A DNA stretch of 64,000 nt, taken from contig JAKOGI010000347.1 in the NCBI GenBank assembly GCA_029747015.1, positions 238,501 through 302,500 of the forward strand. Direction: 5' to 3'. This stretch comes from Carnegiea gigantea (taxonomy: Eukaryota; Streptophyta; Magnoliopsida; Caryophyllales; Cactaceae). Below, in pieces: positions 22,288-33,898 of this stretch. The translations under genes and the position numbers were made by a program. Position 1 is the first letter of the stretch. Every line of letters begins with the position of its first letter. Under the pieces are notes generated by a model. That model ran no database searches and had not been told where the DNA came from. It saw only the letters and a program-made list of their open reading frames with translations.

Positions 22288-23193
22288 TGTTGGCCCGATT
22301 TGATTAGTTAAATCATCTTAATGCGGGGTGACTATAGTGGTGATCAAAGTCACAAAATAATTGAAATAGAGAGCGGAAAGATAAAGGTGGATAAAACACA
22401 AGTATTTTTTAACGAGGTTAGCCTCAACCAAGCTTATTCATCACCAAGAGCTCGCTAACTATAGGATTAACCTAATTTTGTTAGAAGGGATTACACAACT
22501 CTAGAGTACACCTACTCTAGGTTCCAAGTCACAAGTTAACACCCTCAATAAGGCTTGGTAAAGTTGACCCTTCGACTCCATGATCCCACCCAATTACAAC
22601 TTTTTGAACAATACAACTCAAATAAGTGAATAGCACTCAAGGTATGCAAATGAGTATTAATGCTTGTGTTCTCTCTTGTGTCTTCTTTAAATATAAATAC
22701 CTCTCAATTTATAGACAATGATATTGGAGATGTTGAGAGATCATTAGGAAAGCGACTATTGCATCAAAAGAGGAATGATGGTCTTCAATATTAGTTCAAG
22801 ACCTTTAAGTACAGTAATCAAGCCCTTGATTTTCGGCAGTTTGCTTCAACAGTTGCAATCGTGATTTCTAACCACTTCTTGCTTAATGTAATGATGAAGT
22901 TCTTTGCTAATTAGTAGATGATTTAGAGTAATTTCAAAAGATATTAACCCATTTAAGCTCATATTAATTATTTCAAAGATATTGTCATATAGAGAATCAT
23001 AATCTCGTAATCAAATTTTAGGTCACAAAATATAATATCATAAAGGTTACATATTTAAATTTGAATTCTAAACTATCTCAAAGATATTATGACAGCTTAT
23101 ATAAATTTAATTAAGCAATACTAACATGTAAATATCCACTTTAAAAATACAGCACATTTAAACAATAGTAATTCTAAGGTAAATCAAACTAGA
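22288..23193 (-). repeat. 3' LTR of TA...CA element, first part
   Basis: It aligns with 41897-42800 (shared blocks such as CTCTAGAGTACACCTACT and GGAAAGCGACTATTGC). The remainder continues at 40806 after the inserted Ty3 element. Confidence 0.85.
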
Positions 23194-24289
23194 TGATGGA
23201 GATCAAGGTACCAAGGACTCTAGCAAAGGTCCAGAGGGTAAGTCTAAGCGGAGAAGATATCAGGGAAGCCATGGCATTGGTGAGGGAACACTTGTAGCAA
23301 GTAGCCTTCATCACTGATCATACATCTAGTTTCTAGCCCCAATTTGTCACCTTGACTAGCACTAATCATGAATGACTGAGGATCCATTATCCCTTGCCAT
23401 CTTCAGTTTGATTTATTTTCAATCTAATAAATCAAGTTTCAGCCGTTTTGGAGTGCAGAAGGTCCAGCAACCAGAAGCCAAGTCCAGATAGTGCAATATA
23501 GACTGAAATCCAGATCAGCCAGTTTGTAGAGGGAAACTTGAATTATTTTGGCATGCATCCCTCACATGCTCTCAAGCCAATAAAGGATGCCTATATTTAT
23601 AAAATAAGCTAGAAAAGGGCGGTGATTAGCTCCCTCACAGGTTGCTATTAACCACCTAAAGTTTAGCACAAAACATCCTTTTGCCCAGTTTTGTACTTGG
23701 CTATCAACCACCATCATTAGCCTTCTAGTCATGCTGTAAGTTGCACACTCAGCCTCTTTTAGCAAAGCTTTGGGAGCTTAAACTCAGCCATTTATGCTAA
23801 GGACCTTGATGCCTCACCTGATTAGCAAGAATGACTTAATTAGGTGTCAACCTTCTCACTAGTTTTAGTTCTAATCAGATCATAATGCTCTAGGCTGATG
23901 TAATTGGCATATGTACTTATTGTTTCCTTGCCTAGCTGTTGCATTTGCATAAGAGAGGGTCATATATAAGCCTCTCTAATTAGGTTTGTAAGCACATTAT
24001 GCAATATTAACCCAGAAATTGAGCTTGCTCTCAGTTTTCTCTTTAAAAGTCCTAGTGGCTGTATCTTGAGTTTGCAACTAAAGTGGAGATACACTAGGTC
24101 ATTTTAGCCCTTTCTTGTGGTGTTTCTATGTCCATGAAGTTCTAAGGTGACTGCCCAAGTAAGAATCAGGTGTGGTGTTTCTATATCACATGGCTGATCA
24201 CTTGATCATCCAACTCTGTTCCCTTTTCTTGTTTCTATTTGCTTAGTTCTAAGGTTTTGGTCCTTTAGTGAGTAAGGCTAGGTACATCA
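23194..24289 (+). repeat. 5' LTR of Ty3 element
   Basis: Colinear with the split 3' LTR. The shared stretch GATCACTGATCA.ACATC.AGTTTCTAGCCCC is easily seen in both, with scattered substitutions. Confidence 0.9.
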
Positions 24290-24291
24290 AG

Positions 24292-24304
24292 TGATATTAG
24301 AGCC
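24292..24304 (+). other. Decayed primer binding site (iMet)
   Basis: TGATATTAGAGCC corresponds to TGGTATCAGAGCC with one G-to-A and one C-to-T change, two bases after the LTR end. Confidence 0.8.
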
Positions 24305-24389
24305 TTGGTTACTCTCCTAGGACCATCCTATAACCCTAAACACGACCCTTGCATCCCAGACACAACTCCAGTCCACAAAGAACCTGAAC

Positions 24390-25440
24390 ATGTCATCTAG
24401 CCTGCCTCCTGAACAGGTTGCTGAGCAAGCACTAAGAGAGAAAGCTAAGCTTGAGGAAAGGGTCAAGTATCTCCAAGATCAGCTTGGTAAACTTATAAGG
24501 GAACGAAGCAGAAGCCTGAGAAGATCTAGTAGCGCAATCATACATGGAGATTCCAGTTCTATACCCTCTAAACAGGAAAAGGAGGACAATCCCTTTGCCT
24601 CCTCTAGTGATTCTTCTTCTAGAGGTAGAGATAAGAGAAACCATAGGAGGAATAAAGGCAGTCGGGATGATAGACATCCTAGAATTTGAAGGTCAGCTCG
24701 ATCCTGATCTGTTCTTAGATTGGCTCAAGACTGTCGAGAGAGTCTTTGAATATAAGCAAATCTATGATGATAAGAAGGTCAAGTTAGTGGCCTTAAAGCT
24801 CAGAAAATATGCTTCTATTTGGTGGTCTAATGTGGTGGCTAAGAGAGTAAGGTAGAGGGAGAGGAAGAGCAAGATGAAGTCCTAAAGGAAAATGAGGGAG
24901 AAGTTGAGGCCAACTTCTTGCTAGATCCTTACTTGCAAGATGACTTCTTAAAACTCCACAACCTGAAGCAAGGTAGCAAGAGTGTTAAGGAGTATACAAG
25001 GGAATTTATGCAACTCCTGCTCAAATGTGACCGGAGGGAAGATAAAACACAGACCCTAGTCAGGTACCTTGCTGGTTTGGATGAACAAATAGCTAATGTG
25101 GTTTAGCTCCATCCTTACACAACTCTGGATGAACTGAGCTCATTCGCTTATAAAGTGTAGCTATAAAAGAGGGTTAAGCTAAAGGTAGAAGCTAGCAAAT
25201 CTCCTCAGAGGAGTTATCCTTTTCGGAAACCCCCACTATCACAGCAAAGGCCTAGTTTCAACCCTCAGAACAGAACCACTGCTCCCACTGCTCCTAAAAC
25301 ACCCAAAAATCCCTCTCCTAAACCAGTTGATGCCAGGAGGTGTTTCAGATGTCAAGGCTTGGGTCATATTACCTCTGAATGTCCCAACAAAAGGGTGGTG
25401 ACATTGGAGAATACCAAGCTGCTTGTAAGAGCATGGAGGA
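24390..25440 (+). pseudogene. gag: Ty3 gag with CCHC knuckle
   Basis: This is a retroelement nucleocapsid. It opens MSSSLPPEQVAEQALREKAK, followed by a coiled-coil-like and Ser/Arg-rich segment. After a frame change at about 24660-24690 the retrotrans_gag core appears: FEGQLDPDLFLDWLKTVERV, then KLVALKLRKYASIWW. A second open piece (24918-25106) carries the block LHNLKQGSKSVKEYTREF. The zinc knuckle CFRCQGLGHITSEC lies at 25341-25382. At least three stops (about 24853, 24883, 25104) and frame changes disable it. Confidence 0.85.
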
Positions 25441-25569
25441 ACTAGAAAAAGGAACAAACAAGGAGCTATTTCCCATTAAGGATTTAAAGGATTATAAAGA
25501 AGGACCAGATGATGGAAAGATGCTTATAGTTAGAAGGGCCTTAAGTAGCCTTGTTGCACCTGAAAACTA

Positions 25570-26116
25570 AGAGCAAAGAAAGGCCATCTTTAACATGAGA
25601 TGCACCATTAGAGGGAAGGTCTGCTCACTGACTATTGATGGAGGCAGCTGCACTAATGTGGCTTCCAAGACCTTGGTAGACAAACTAAAGCTTCCAATAG
25701 TCCCTCATCTAGCTCCATGCACTATATAGTGGATAAACCTAGGGAAAGGTATCTAGATCTCTTCTAAATATTTAGTTTCTTTGTCAATTGGAAAGGGGTA
25801 TAGGGATGAAATCTGGTGTGATGTGATACCCTTGGATGCTTGCCATGTCCTCCTAGGCAGACCATGGTTGTTTGATAGAGGTGCTATGCACGATGGGAGG
25901 CTGAACACTTATTCCTTTGTCAAGGACCACAAAAAAATTACCTTCACTCCCCTTAAGCCCTCTCAAACCCAGAAGCCTAAAGCCTCACCCCAGTTAGATG
26001 TCTTTCTTATCACCATACTCAAATACCAGCGACATGAGTTGCAGTTAGTTCAAGAGCTGATTCTGCTAAACCTTGAGCTAAGCCCTTCTTCACTCACTGT
26101 CCACCCTCTAGTATAG
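25570..26116 (+). pseudogene. Ty3 aspartic protease relic
   Basis: The active site reads TIDGGSCTNVAS with D-G-G-S at 25637-25648, where D-S/T-G-A/S is usual. Downstream CDVIPLDACHVLLGRPWLFDR is the conserved C-terminal protease block of plant Ty3 elements (split here by flanking stops). Stops occur at about 25569, 25728 and 25757. Confidence 0.8.
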
Positions 26117-26925
26117 CCCTTGCTGCTCGAATACAAGCATGTGTTTCCCTCTGAAATCCCCCTTGGATTGTCCCCAAAAAGATTAATCTAGCACAAAATT
26201 AACCTTATTCCTAGTTCTATCTTGCCAAATAAACTTGCTTACAGAATGAATCCTCAAGAGACTAGTGAAGTCCAAAGGTAAGTAGATGATTTGGTAGCTA
26301 AGGGCATGATTAAGGAAAGCTTGAGTCCCTATGTAGTCCTAGCCTTGCGAGTACCTAAGAAGGATGGTAGTATGAAAATGCGTGTAGACAATAGGGCCAT
26401 AAATAAGATCACCATCATATACAGGTACCCCATTGCCAGATTGGAGGATCTCCTTGATGAGTTACATGGGTCTACTATATTCTCAAAGATTGACCTAAGG
26501 AGTGGGTATAACTAGATCAGAATATATGAGGATGATAAGTGGAAGACAAACTTCATGATCAAAGGAGGGCTCTATGAATGGTTGTTGATGCCCTTTGGTC
26601 TGACTAATACACCCAGTACCTTCATCAGACTGATGAATAAGGCACTTAAGCCCCTGATAGGGAAGTGTGTAGTTGTGTGCTTTGATGATATTCTGGTGTA
26701 TAGCCAGACTGAAGAGGATCATGCCCATCATTTGCATCAGGTCCTTCAGATTTTAGCCCTAGAGAAATTGTATGGCAACTTAGAGAAGTGTCATTTCTTT
26801 ACTCCTCAGGTGATGTTCCTAGGCTGTATAGTGTCAACTCAGGGAATTCAGGTTGATGAAGAGAAGGTTAAGACTATCAAGGTTTGGCCAGTACCCACCT
26901 CCATCTAGTAGGTCAGAAGCTTCAA
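26116..26925 (+). pseudogene. Ty3 reverse transcriptase relic
   Basis: The RT blocks in order are [58 protein letters not shown], and [12 protein letters not shown]. The catalytic box is CFDD (26678-26689, in [11 protein letters not shown]) where YFDD is expected. The two Asp residues are kept but Tyr is replaced by Cys. Stops occur at about 26281, 26513 and 26906. Confidence 0.9.
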
Positions 26926-27465
26926 TGGCTTAGCCTCATTTTACAGAAGGTTTGTAAAGAATTTCAGCTCATTAATAGCTCCAGTCACTAAAGTTCTGAA
27001 GGGCACGAGGTTTAAGTGGACCGGCTCTGCACAGAAGGCCTTTGAGATTATCAAAGAGAAACTCACCAATGCCCCCATTCTTACCCTAGCAGACTTTGCC
27101 AAGATTTTTAAGGTAGAGTGTGATGCCTCTGGGGTAGTGATAGGGGCTATTCTGACTTAAGAGTGAAGATATGTGGCTTACTCAAATGAGAAATCGAATG
27201 ATACAAGGATGAAATACTCTACCTATGATAAGGAGTTCTATATCATCATTAGGGCATTAGAGCACTGGAGGCATTATTTGATTGATGGAGAGTTCATCCT
27301 ACACTCAGATTATGGGGCCCTCAAGTTTATTCAGGGACAGCATAAACTTAATCGTAGGCATGCCAAATGGGTTGAGTACGTATAGTCTTTCCACTTCACA
27401 ATCCCTCATAAGTCAGGCGAGCCTAATCAAGGTGCTGATGCCCTTTCTAGAAGATATCTGCTACT
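26926..27465 (+). pseudogene. Ty3 RNase H relic
   Basis: It contains KVECDASGVVIGAIL, KYSTYDKEFYIIIRALEHWR, FILHSDYGALKFI and HKLNRRHAKWVEYV, with catalytic Asp, Glu and Asp visible in the first three blocks. It ends in GADALSRR-like sequence. Stops at about 27157, 27163 and 27383 interrupt it. Confidence 0.85.
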
Positions 27466-27639
27466 ATCTACATTAGGCTCTGATGTTCTTCACTTTGAAA
27501 TGATCAAGGAGCTATACAAGACTGATGAAGACTTCCAAGAACTGTTTAAGAAGTGCTCTCACCACCTTCAGGGATCATTCCATCTTGATCAAGGCTTCTT
27601 ATTCAAGGAAAGTAGACTGTATATCCCAAAAAGTGGGAC

Positions 27640-28735
27640 AAGAGAGTTGCTGATTTAGGAAATCCATAGAGGAGCTTTGGCTGGCCACTTTGGGGTTGAT
27701 AAGACCTGCTCAATGCTTAAAGAGCATTACTTCAGGCTAAAAAGGACTAAGGATATAAAGCACTTTATCAAAAGGTGTTCCACTTATCATCTAGCCAAGA
27801 GTTATGTACTCCCTCAATACCTTTACTCTGCTCCGCTAGTTCCTCAAGCTCCTTAGGACAATGTCAATTTGGACTTCATCATTAGCTTGCCTAGGACCCA
27901 GAGGGGCAAGGACTCTATTATGGTGGTGGTTGATAGGTTCTTAAAAATGGCACACTTCATTCTATGGCACACTGCCTACGATGCATCAAGAATAGATGAG
28001 TTGTATTTTAGGGAGATTGTAAGGCTGCATGGTGTGCCCAAGAGTATGGTTTCTGACCGAGACATAAAGCTTTTGAGCCACTTTTGGCTCTCCCTTTTGA
28101 GGAAAATGGGAATCTACCTCAAGTTCAGCACAACATGTCACCCTCAAATTGATGGTCAGACGGAAGTGAACAACAGAACTTTAGGTACCTTACTTAGGGT
28201 ATTTGTGAGTAAGAATACTAACGGGTGGGATGACATGCTTGCCTATGCCGAGTTTACCTATAACAGAACCCCTAGCAAGGCTACCAAGCTCTCTCCATTT
28301 CAAGTTGTATGGTCAGAACCCTCTTACCCTACTGAACCTAGTTCTCTTTCCTACAACCACCAAGTTTAGCTAGGAGGCAAGCAAAGCAGTAGAAGAGATC
28401 AAGGACTGTTATGCCAAGGTCAGAGCCAGAATTAAGAAGAGCAATGAGTTGGCTAAGAACCAGGCCAACAAGCACAGAAGGGATGCTCAATTTTAGCCAG
28501 GGGACTTAGCATGGATTCATCTTAGAAAGGAAAGGTTCCCTAGTAGAAGGAAAACAAGCTCATGCCCAGGTCAGATAGTCCCTTTGAGATTCTGCAGAAG
28601 ATTGGCCCTAATGCCTATAAGGTAGACCTACCTAGTAAGTATGGGGTCTCTGCCACTTTCAATGTGGCTGATCTCAGCCCCTATTATGAGGAAACTGATG
28701 ACCTGCCAAGTTTAAGGGCAAACTCCTTTTAAGAA
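27640..28735 (+). pseudogene. Ty3 integrase relic
   Basis: The HHCC zinc region appears as HRGALAGHFGVDKTCSML and then CSTYHLAKS, with the second Cys/His partly lost. The catalytic core is open from 27869: first Asp in DFIISLPRT, second in SDRDIKLLSHFW, Glu in DGQTEVNNRTLG, followed by AYAEFTYNR. After stops at about 28367 and 28494 the C-terminal region ends near VSATFNVADLSPYY, then a short tail running into the purine tract. I see no chromodomain. Confidence 0.88.
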
Positions 28736-28741
28736 GGGGGC

Positions 28742-29691
28742 TAATGGAGATCAAGGTATCAGGAACTCCATTAAACAAGATGAGGTCTAGAGGGTAAGTC
28801 CAAGCCTTGAAGAGATCATGGAGGCTATGACTTTGGTGAGGGAACACTTACAACAATTAGCCTTGATCACTGATCACACATCCAGTTTCTAGCCCCAATT
28901 TGTCACCATAACCAGCACTGATCATGAATGACTAAGGGTCCATTATCCCCTTCCATCTTCAGTTTGGTTTATTTTTAGTCCAATAAATCAAGTTTCAGCC
29001 ATTTTGGAGTCCAGAAGGTCAAGGAACCAAAAGCCAAGTCCAGACAGTGTAATCTAGACTAAAATCCCGATCAGGCTAGTTTGTGTAGGGAAACTTGAAT
29101 CCTTTTGGCATGCATCCCTTATGTGCTCTCAGGCCAAGAAAGGATGTCTAAATATTATCAAATAAGATGGAAAAGGTGATTAGCTCCCTCACAGATTGCT
29201 ATTAACCACCTGAAGTTTAGCGTAAAATACCCTTTTATCCGGATTGTGTACTTGGTTGTTAACCACCATCCTTAGCCTTCTAATCATGCTGCAAGTTGCA
29301 CACTTAGCCTCTTTTAGCAAGCTTTGGGAGCTTAAACTCGGCCATTTATGCTAAGGACCTTAACACCTCACCTGATTGGCAAGAATGACTCAATTAGGTG
29401 TCACCTTCTCACTGGTTTTAGCTCTAATCAGATTGTAATGCTCTAGGCCAATGTAATTGGCATATGTACTTATTGTATCCTTGGCTAGCCATTGTATTTG
29501 CATGAGAGACAGGCATATATAAGCCTCTCTCATTAGGTTTGTAAGCAGATTATGCAATATTAACCTAGAAATTGACCTTGCTCTCAGTTTTCTCTCTAAA
29601 ACTCCTAGTGGCTGTATCTTGAGTTGGAAACTCAGGTGGTGATACACTAGTTCATTTTAGCCCTTCTTGGTGGTATTTCACTGTATCCAGG
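28742..29691 (+). repeat. 3' LTR of Ty3 element, first part
   Basis: It matches 23194 onward. The LARD interrupts it at a CCAGG target (29687-29691), and the remaining 153 bp follow at 40653-40805. Confidence 0.88.
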
Positions 29692-32600
29692 TGTAACACC
29701 CCCAGCCCCTAGGCCAGAAGCGTTATGCTTTCCTAACTTCTTACTTAAATCCTGGGACGAAATGGGCAGAGTTCCCCCTAAAAACTGACCATTTCCAGAC
29801 TAAAAGCCTTACAATAAGTCCCTATAAATCAATGGAAGCGCAAACATTTGAAACATAGCTCAACGGCCACACGCCGGAGTTCATAACTCAACGAGCCACT
29901 CGCTCGGAGTACACCAACCAGATTGATTCATGAATAAAGAAGAAATAGAAGATACAACTCAACGGTTAACAATACCGGAGTATTAAGATTTACATCCCTA
30001 AACATAGCTAAATTAAATCAAGAAGACATCTAACTAACTTGATGGCTGGCTCAAGCGGCCATATAGAGCGACCTTTATACCATATGCAATACATGAACTA
30101 GAATAATCATTTACAGACCTTTATAAACTAAAAGTACATTACATGACTTCATTAAACACGTAAGATCCCTTCCAATGAGCACATACGACGCCTTGTAAGC
30201 AACAATAGGTTCCTTCTGGGCTTATCTAACTCAACTTCTTCCTGTCAGAAAGAAAATCTAGGGAAAAGGGGAAAGAGTAATGGGATGAGCAACCACACGC
30301 TCAGTGAGTGTCCCCCAACCCCCTTAAAACCAAAACCGTTGCAAGCAATACTATCTTTACTAGTCACATATCACGTTTCCATACTTTACTACCATAATAG
30401 ATATTCATAGAACCTTTATGGGAGGATCGCTAAACATAAACTTCACTTCGATCACTCAGTCATATTTCTAGGTTCCTCAACGACGGAGTTCTTTACTAGC
30501 AAGCAGTTAGGCACGTGAGTAAGTATCAAAAGCTAAGTATAAGGATCTTTTCTTTTCACAACATAACTTCCTAACACTCCATTTGAACTACACATGAACC
30601 CTCAATCATATGATGTGTATATAAGGTTATCCCTTTTCATAAATACACTTTTCTTGGCATTTCATTCATATAATATACATATCACACGCATAAACACATA
30701 TCAACGTTCATTCTTTTAGGAAGAGACGCCTTCATTCATAGAATTTTCAACGTGCTATAACTTTCTTTCTCATCTCGTACACTTTAAATCAGACAGATTT
30801 GCTATGGATAAGAATGATGCCGCATAAGATTGGAATCCACGTTCAACCATACTTAAGAATCATTCATAATGCATCCATTGAAAGCTTTCCTTTAATACAC
30901 AGGCTAAGAATCCACATTCATCATATTTAAGAACATTTTCTTTAAATCTGCAATGAAACTTTCTTTGAACATTGAAAGCATTTCATAACCTTGAGGTTCT
31001 CAATCTTTTGAAAGAGTTTTCATTTCGCATTCGTCGTAAAACGACCCTTGTATGCATTTCATATCCATTCCATGCGGCCTCTTTGGGCCCATAAAACATT
31101 CTTTTTCTTTAAAACATATAAATGGCAAAGGCCAATTGCTTTTCTTAACTTAGTACGAAAGTACTTCTGGCATAAGATCATTACAGGGTGCTGATTGGGT
31201 AAGAACTATTCTCGATCCCATAGTGAGACCTAACGCTCACGCTTAAGCTCTTACTCCCGGGATGGCTACATATAACATATCGGACCATTACATTAGCCCT
31301 CGTCATGGCCTCTAGGGTTTATCCGGACTTATCCCCTAGGTTAACATTACATCATATCATATTGTCCGCAGCACATTATCTTAGCCACTTAAAGCGTATC
31401 GCCCATAACGGCTAGTAATTTTCCGTTTCAAACAATAAAATCATTCAACGTATAATTCCCATCTCCCTTTTGTTAAAAACGTTTTAGGGATTCCTCCCAA
31501 ACACTATTTGAATAGCTAAAATAGGCCATAGCTCGTTACCAGACATGGCTATTATTCATTTAAAACACATGAAAAGTCATTTGCTAAAACATCACCCTTC
31601 CACGCGCATGTTACATTTTAGACATACAAGAAAAAGGGAATACACATATCACATTTAAACACTTCGTAATCATTTCAACACAATGAGCCACACATGGCTT
31701 CGCAATCCACACGATTGCGGTAATTTCACAACCCGAACTCCCTCCTCACAAGCACCGTACCACAGGACCTCGAACGCTCATGATTCTTTCCTCAAACCAT
31801 CCAACTACCAACTCGATTCATCGTTTCATAATCACAACATATTATCCTATTAGCTTATAAAAATAAAGGGTGAAGTTTAGGTTCTTACCTGAGCATCCAG
31901 CACCATTCAGCGGTGCGCTACAACAAGCGTTCATATGGCCACATTTATTCATGAATCGGCAACACTTTATTCAATAAATCAAACATAATTTGATTCTAAA
32001 CATATACGATACATTTCGAAGTAACTTTCCTAAGCATGAATGTACAAAGAAAAGAGGTTCGAGTGAAAACTAAACATATTTCAATAGCTTCGAATTTAAT
32101 TCGTTTACATGCATTAGTTAGTTTAACTCGAGTCGAACCTAAACATGTTTATATAACTTCGAGATTGATTCGTTTAACATGTATTGGCTAAGCTACTTAA
32201 TTCGGAGCCAGACACCCTTCGTTTACCTCGAAAATTAGCTCATTTGCATGCTTTGGTTAATTAATTCGAATGGAAACTAAAGACATTAAAAGAACTTCGA
32301 TTTTAATCCTTTTTCATATATTAGTTAAATAACTTAAATAGAAGCTAAGCACGTTAATATAACTTTGATATTAATTCTTTTTCATACATTAACTCATTAA
32401 CTTGAATCGATGGTAAACACGCTAAACTAATTTCGAATTAATATCTCAAGTATGATTTACATTCATGGATTCGAATCGATGCTAAACACGTTTAAATTAC
32501 TTCGAATTAACAATTCAAGCATGATTTACATTCATGCGTTCGAATCAATGCTAAACATATCAAATTAACTTCGTTTCTAATTCCTTTTCAAACAATAACT

Positions 32601-33341
32601 CATTGACTCGATTCGAAGCTAAATACGTTAAATTAACTTCGATTTTAATTCTTTTTCACATGTTAACTCATTAACTTGACTCGATGCTAAGCACGTTAAT
32701 ACAACTTCGAATTAACAGTTCACGCATGGTTTTCACTCATGGACTCGAATCAAGGCTAAATGCACATAATTCGCATCGATTTACAATTTCATGCATAAAT
32801 CAACCAAATGAATCGAACCTAAGCATGAACAGCTCATTTCTTGACATTTCTAACGAATTTAACAAGCCCTAACTTGACATGCAACATCAAACTGCTGAAA
32901 ATTAACTTCGAAAATAGTAATAACTTAGGAGGCGAGAACACCCACCAGGAATCCAAACTAAGGGCTCGATTTGGGTGATTTTTGGGTGGTTAGAAATCCG
33001 ATTTTGCCTCTTCCTACTGCTGTTGCTGCTGGTGGTCGCCAGAAGGGTGGTCGTGGGGTGGTGGTGCGTTGGCTTCAAAACCCTAACCCTCTGAATTATT
33101 GTCGTCACCCAACCCTTCTCTACCTTTCTCTTCGCCGGCGGTGAACGGACGGCCAGCAGCTCGCCGTCGCTGCCCATCTCGGCCCACCGTCGCCACCCAT
33201 CTATCCTTGCTCTTTCGTTCCTCCTCTCTTTCTCTCGCTTTCTGTTAGAGCCACGGTTGTGGCTTGGCCGCGTCCCCGACGTCGCCGTGGCCCGTCATCG
33301 GCCGGCCACCGTCGCGCCTCCTGGCCGGTCGACTCCCTCCT

Positions 33342-33377
<36 letters not shown>

Positions 33378-33898
33378 GATGTGGGGTGTCAGGGCTGGGG
33401 TCTCCATCCCCCCCTGGTCGTGCGCCCGTGAAAGAGAAAGGGGCTTTGGCCCTCTTTTGTTCTTTTTTTTTTTTTGATTGTTTCTTAGTCGCTTGCCCAA
33501 TCAACTAAAATTGTCTGTCTAATTTCTAATCTCGTACTTCACAACCTATCCCGAATCGATAATGCGACCCTTCGTCGATTATTCGATCTCAAAAACGTCA
33601 AGGTTCGATTCAATAAACCACAAACTAATTCTAAGGTTGAAAACCTAATCGTTTTCATGAAACGATTAAATAAATCGAATAACGACTAAATTGAATTATC
33701 GATGTAATTTAAAGGCATAAATGGCACAAATTAACTTTGAAATCAATAGTAGCAATAATAATATCCTTTTTAATAAAAGTAGCTCCCAAAAGCACATCGA
33801 TTAATAATTTAACTCATACGGTTACTAAAAATACGATTTTAGAACGTAAAAAGGACATTTAATTAGCTTAATGGAAAACGAAAATGGAGGGTGTTACA
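29692..33898 (-). repeat. 3' LTR of LARD
   Basis: This 4.2 kb LTR is colinear with 36460-40647. It contains a degenerate tandem array (about 32080-32800), a GC-rich block (33000-33440) and a (TC)n run (33345-33372). Open frames in the GC-rich block are compositional, not genes. Confidence 0.93.
32080..32800 (-). repeat. Degenerate tandem repeat, period about 68 bp, in LARD LTR
   Basis: Roughly ten or eleven copies recur of a unit containing ACTTCGAATTAA, a TTCATACATTAACTCATTAA block and GAATCGATGCTAAACACG. The same array is in the other LTR at about 38850-39560. Confidence 0.75.

Noticed and set aside
24432..24677. Minus-strand open frame over the Ty3 gag start
   Set aside because: It is antisense to the Ser/Arg-rich gag N-terminus; there is no independent evidence.
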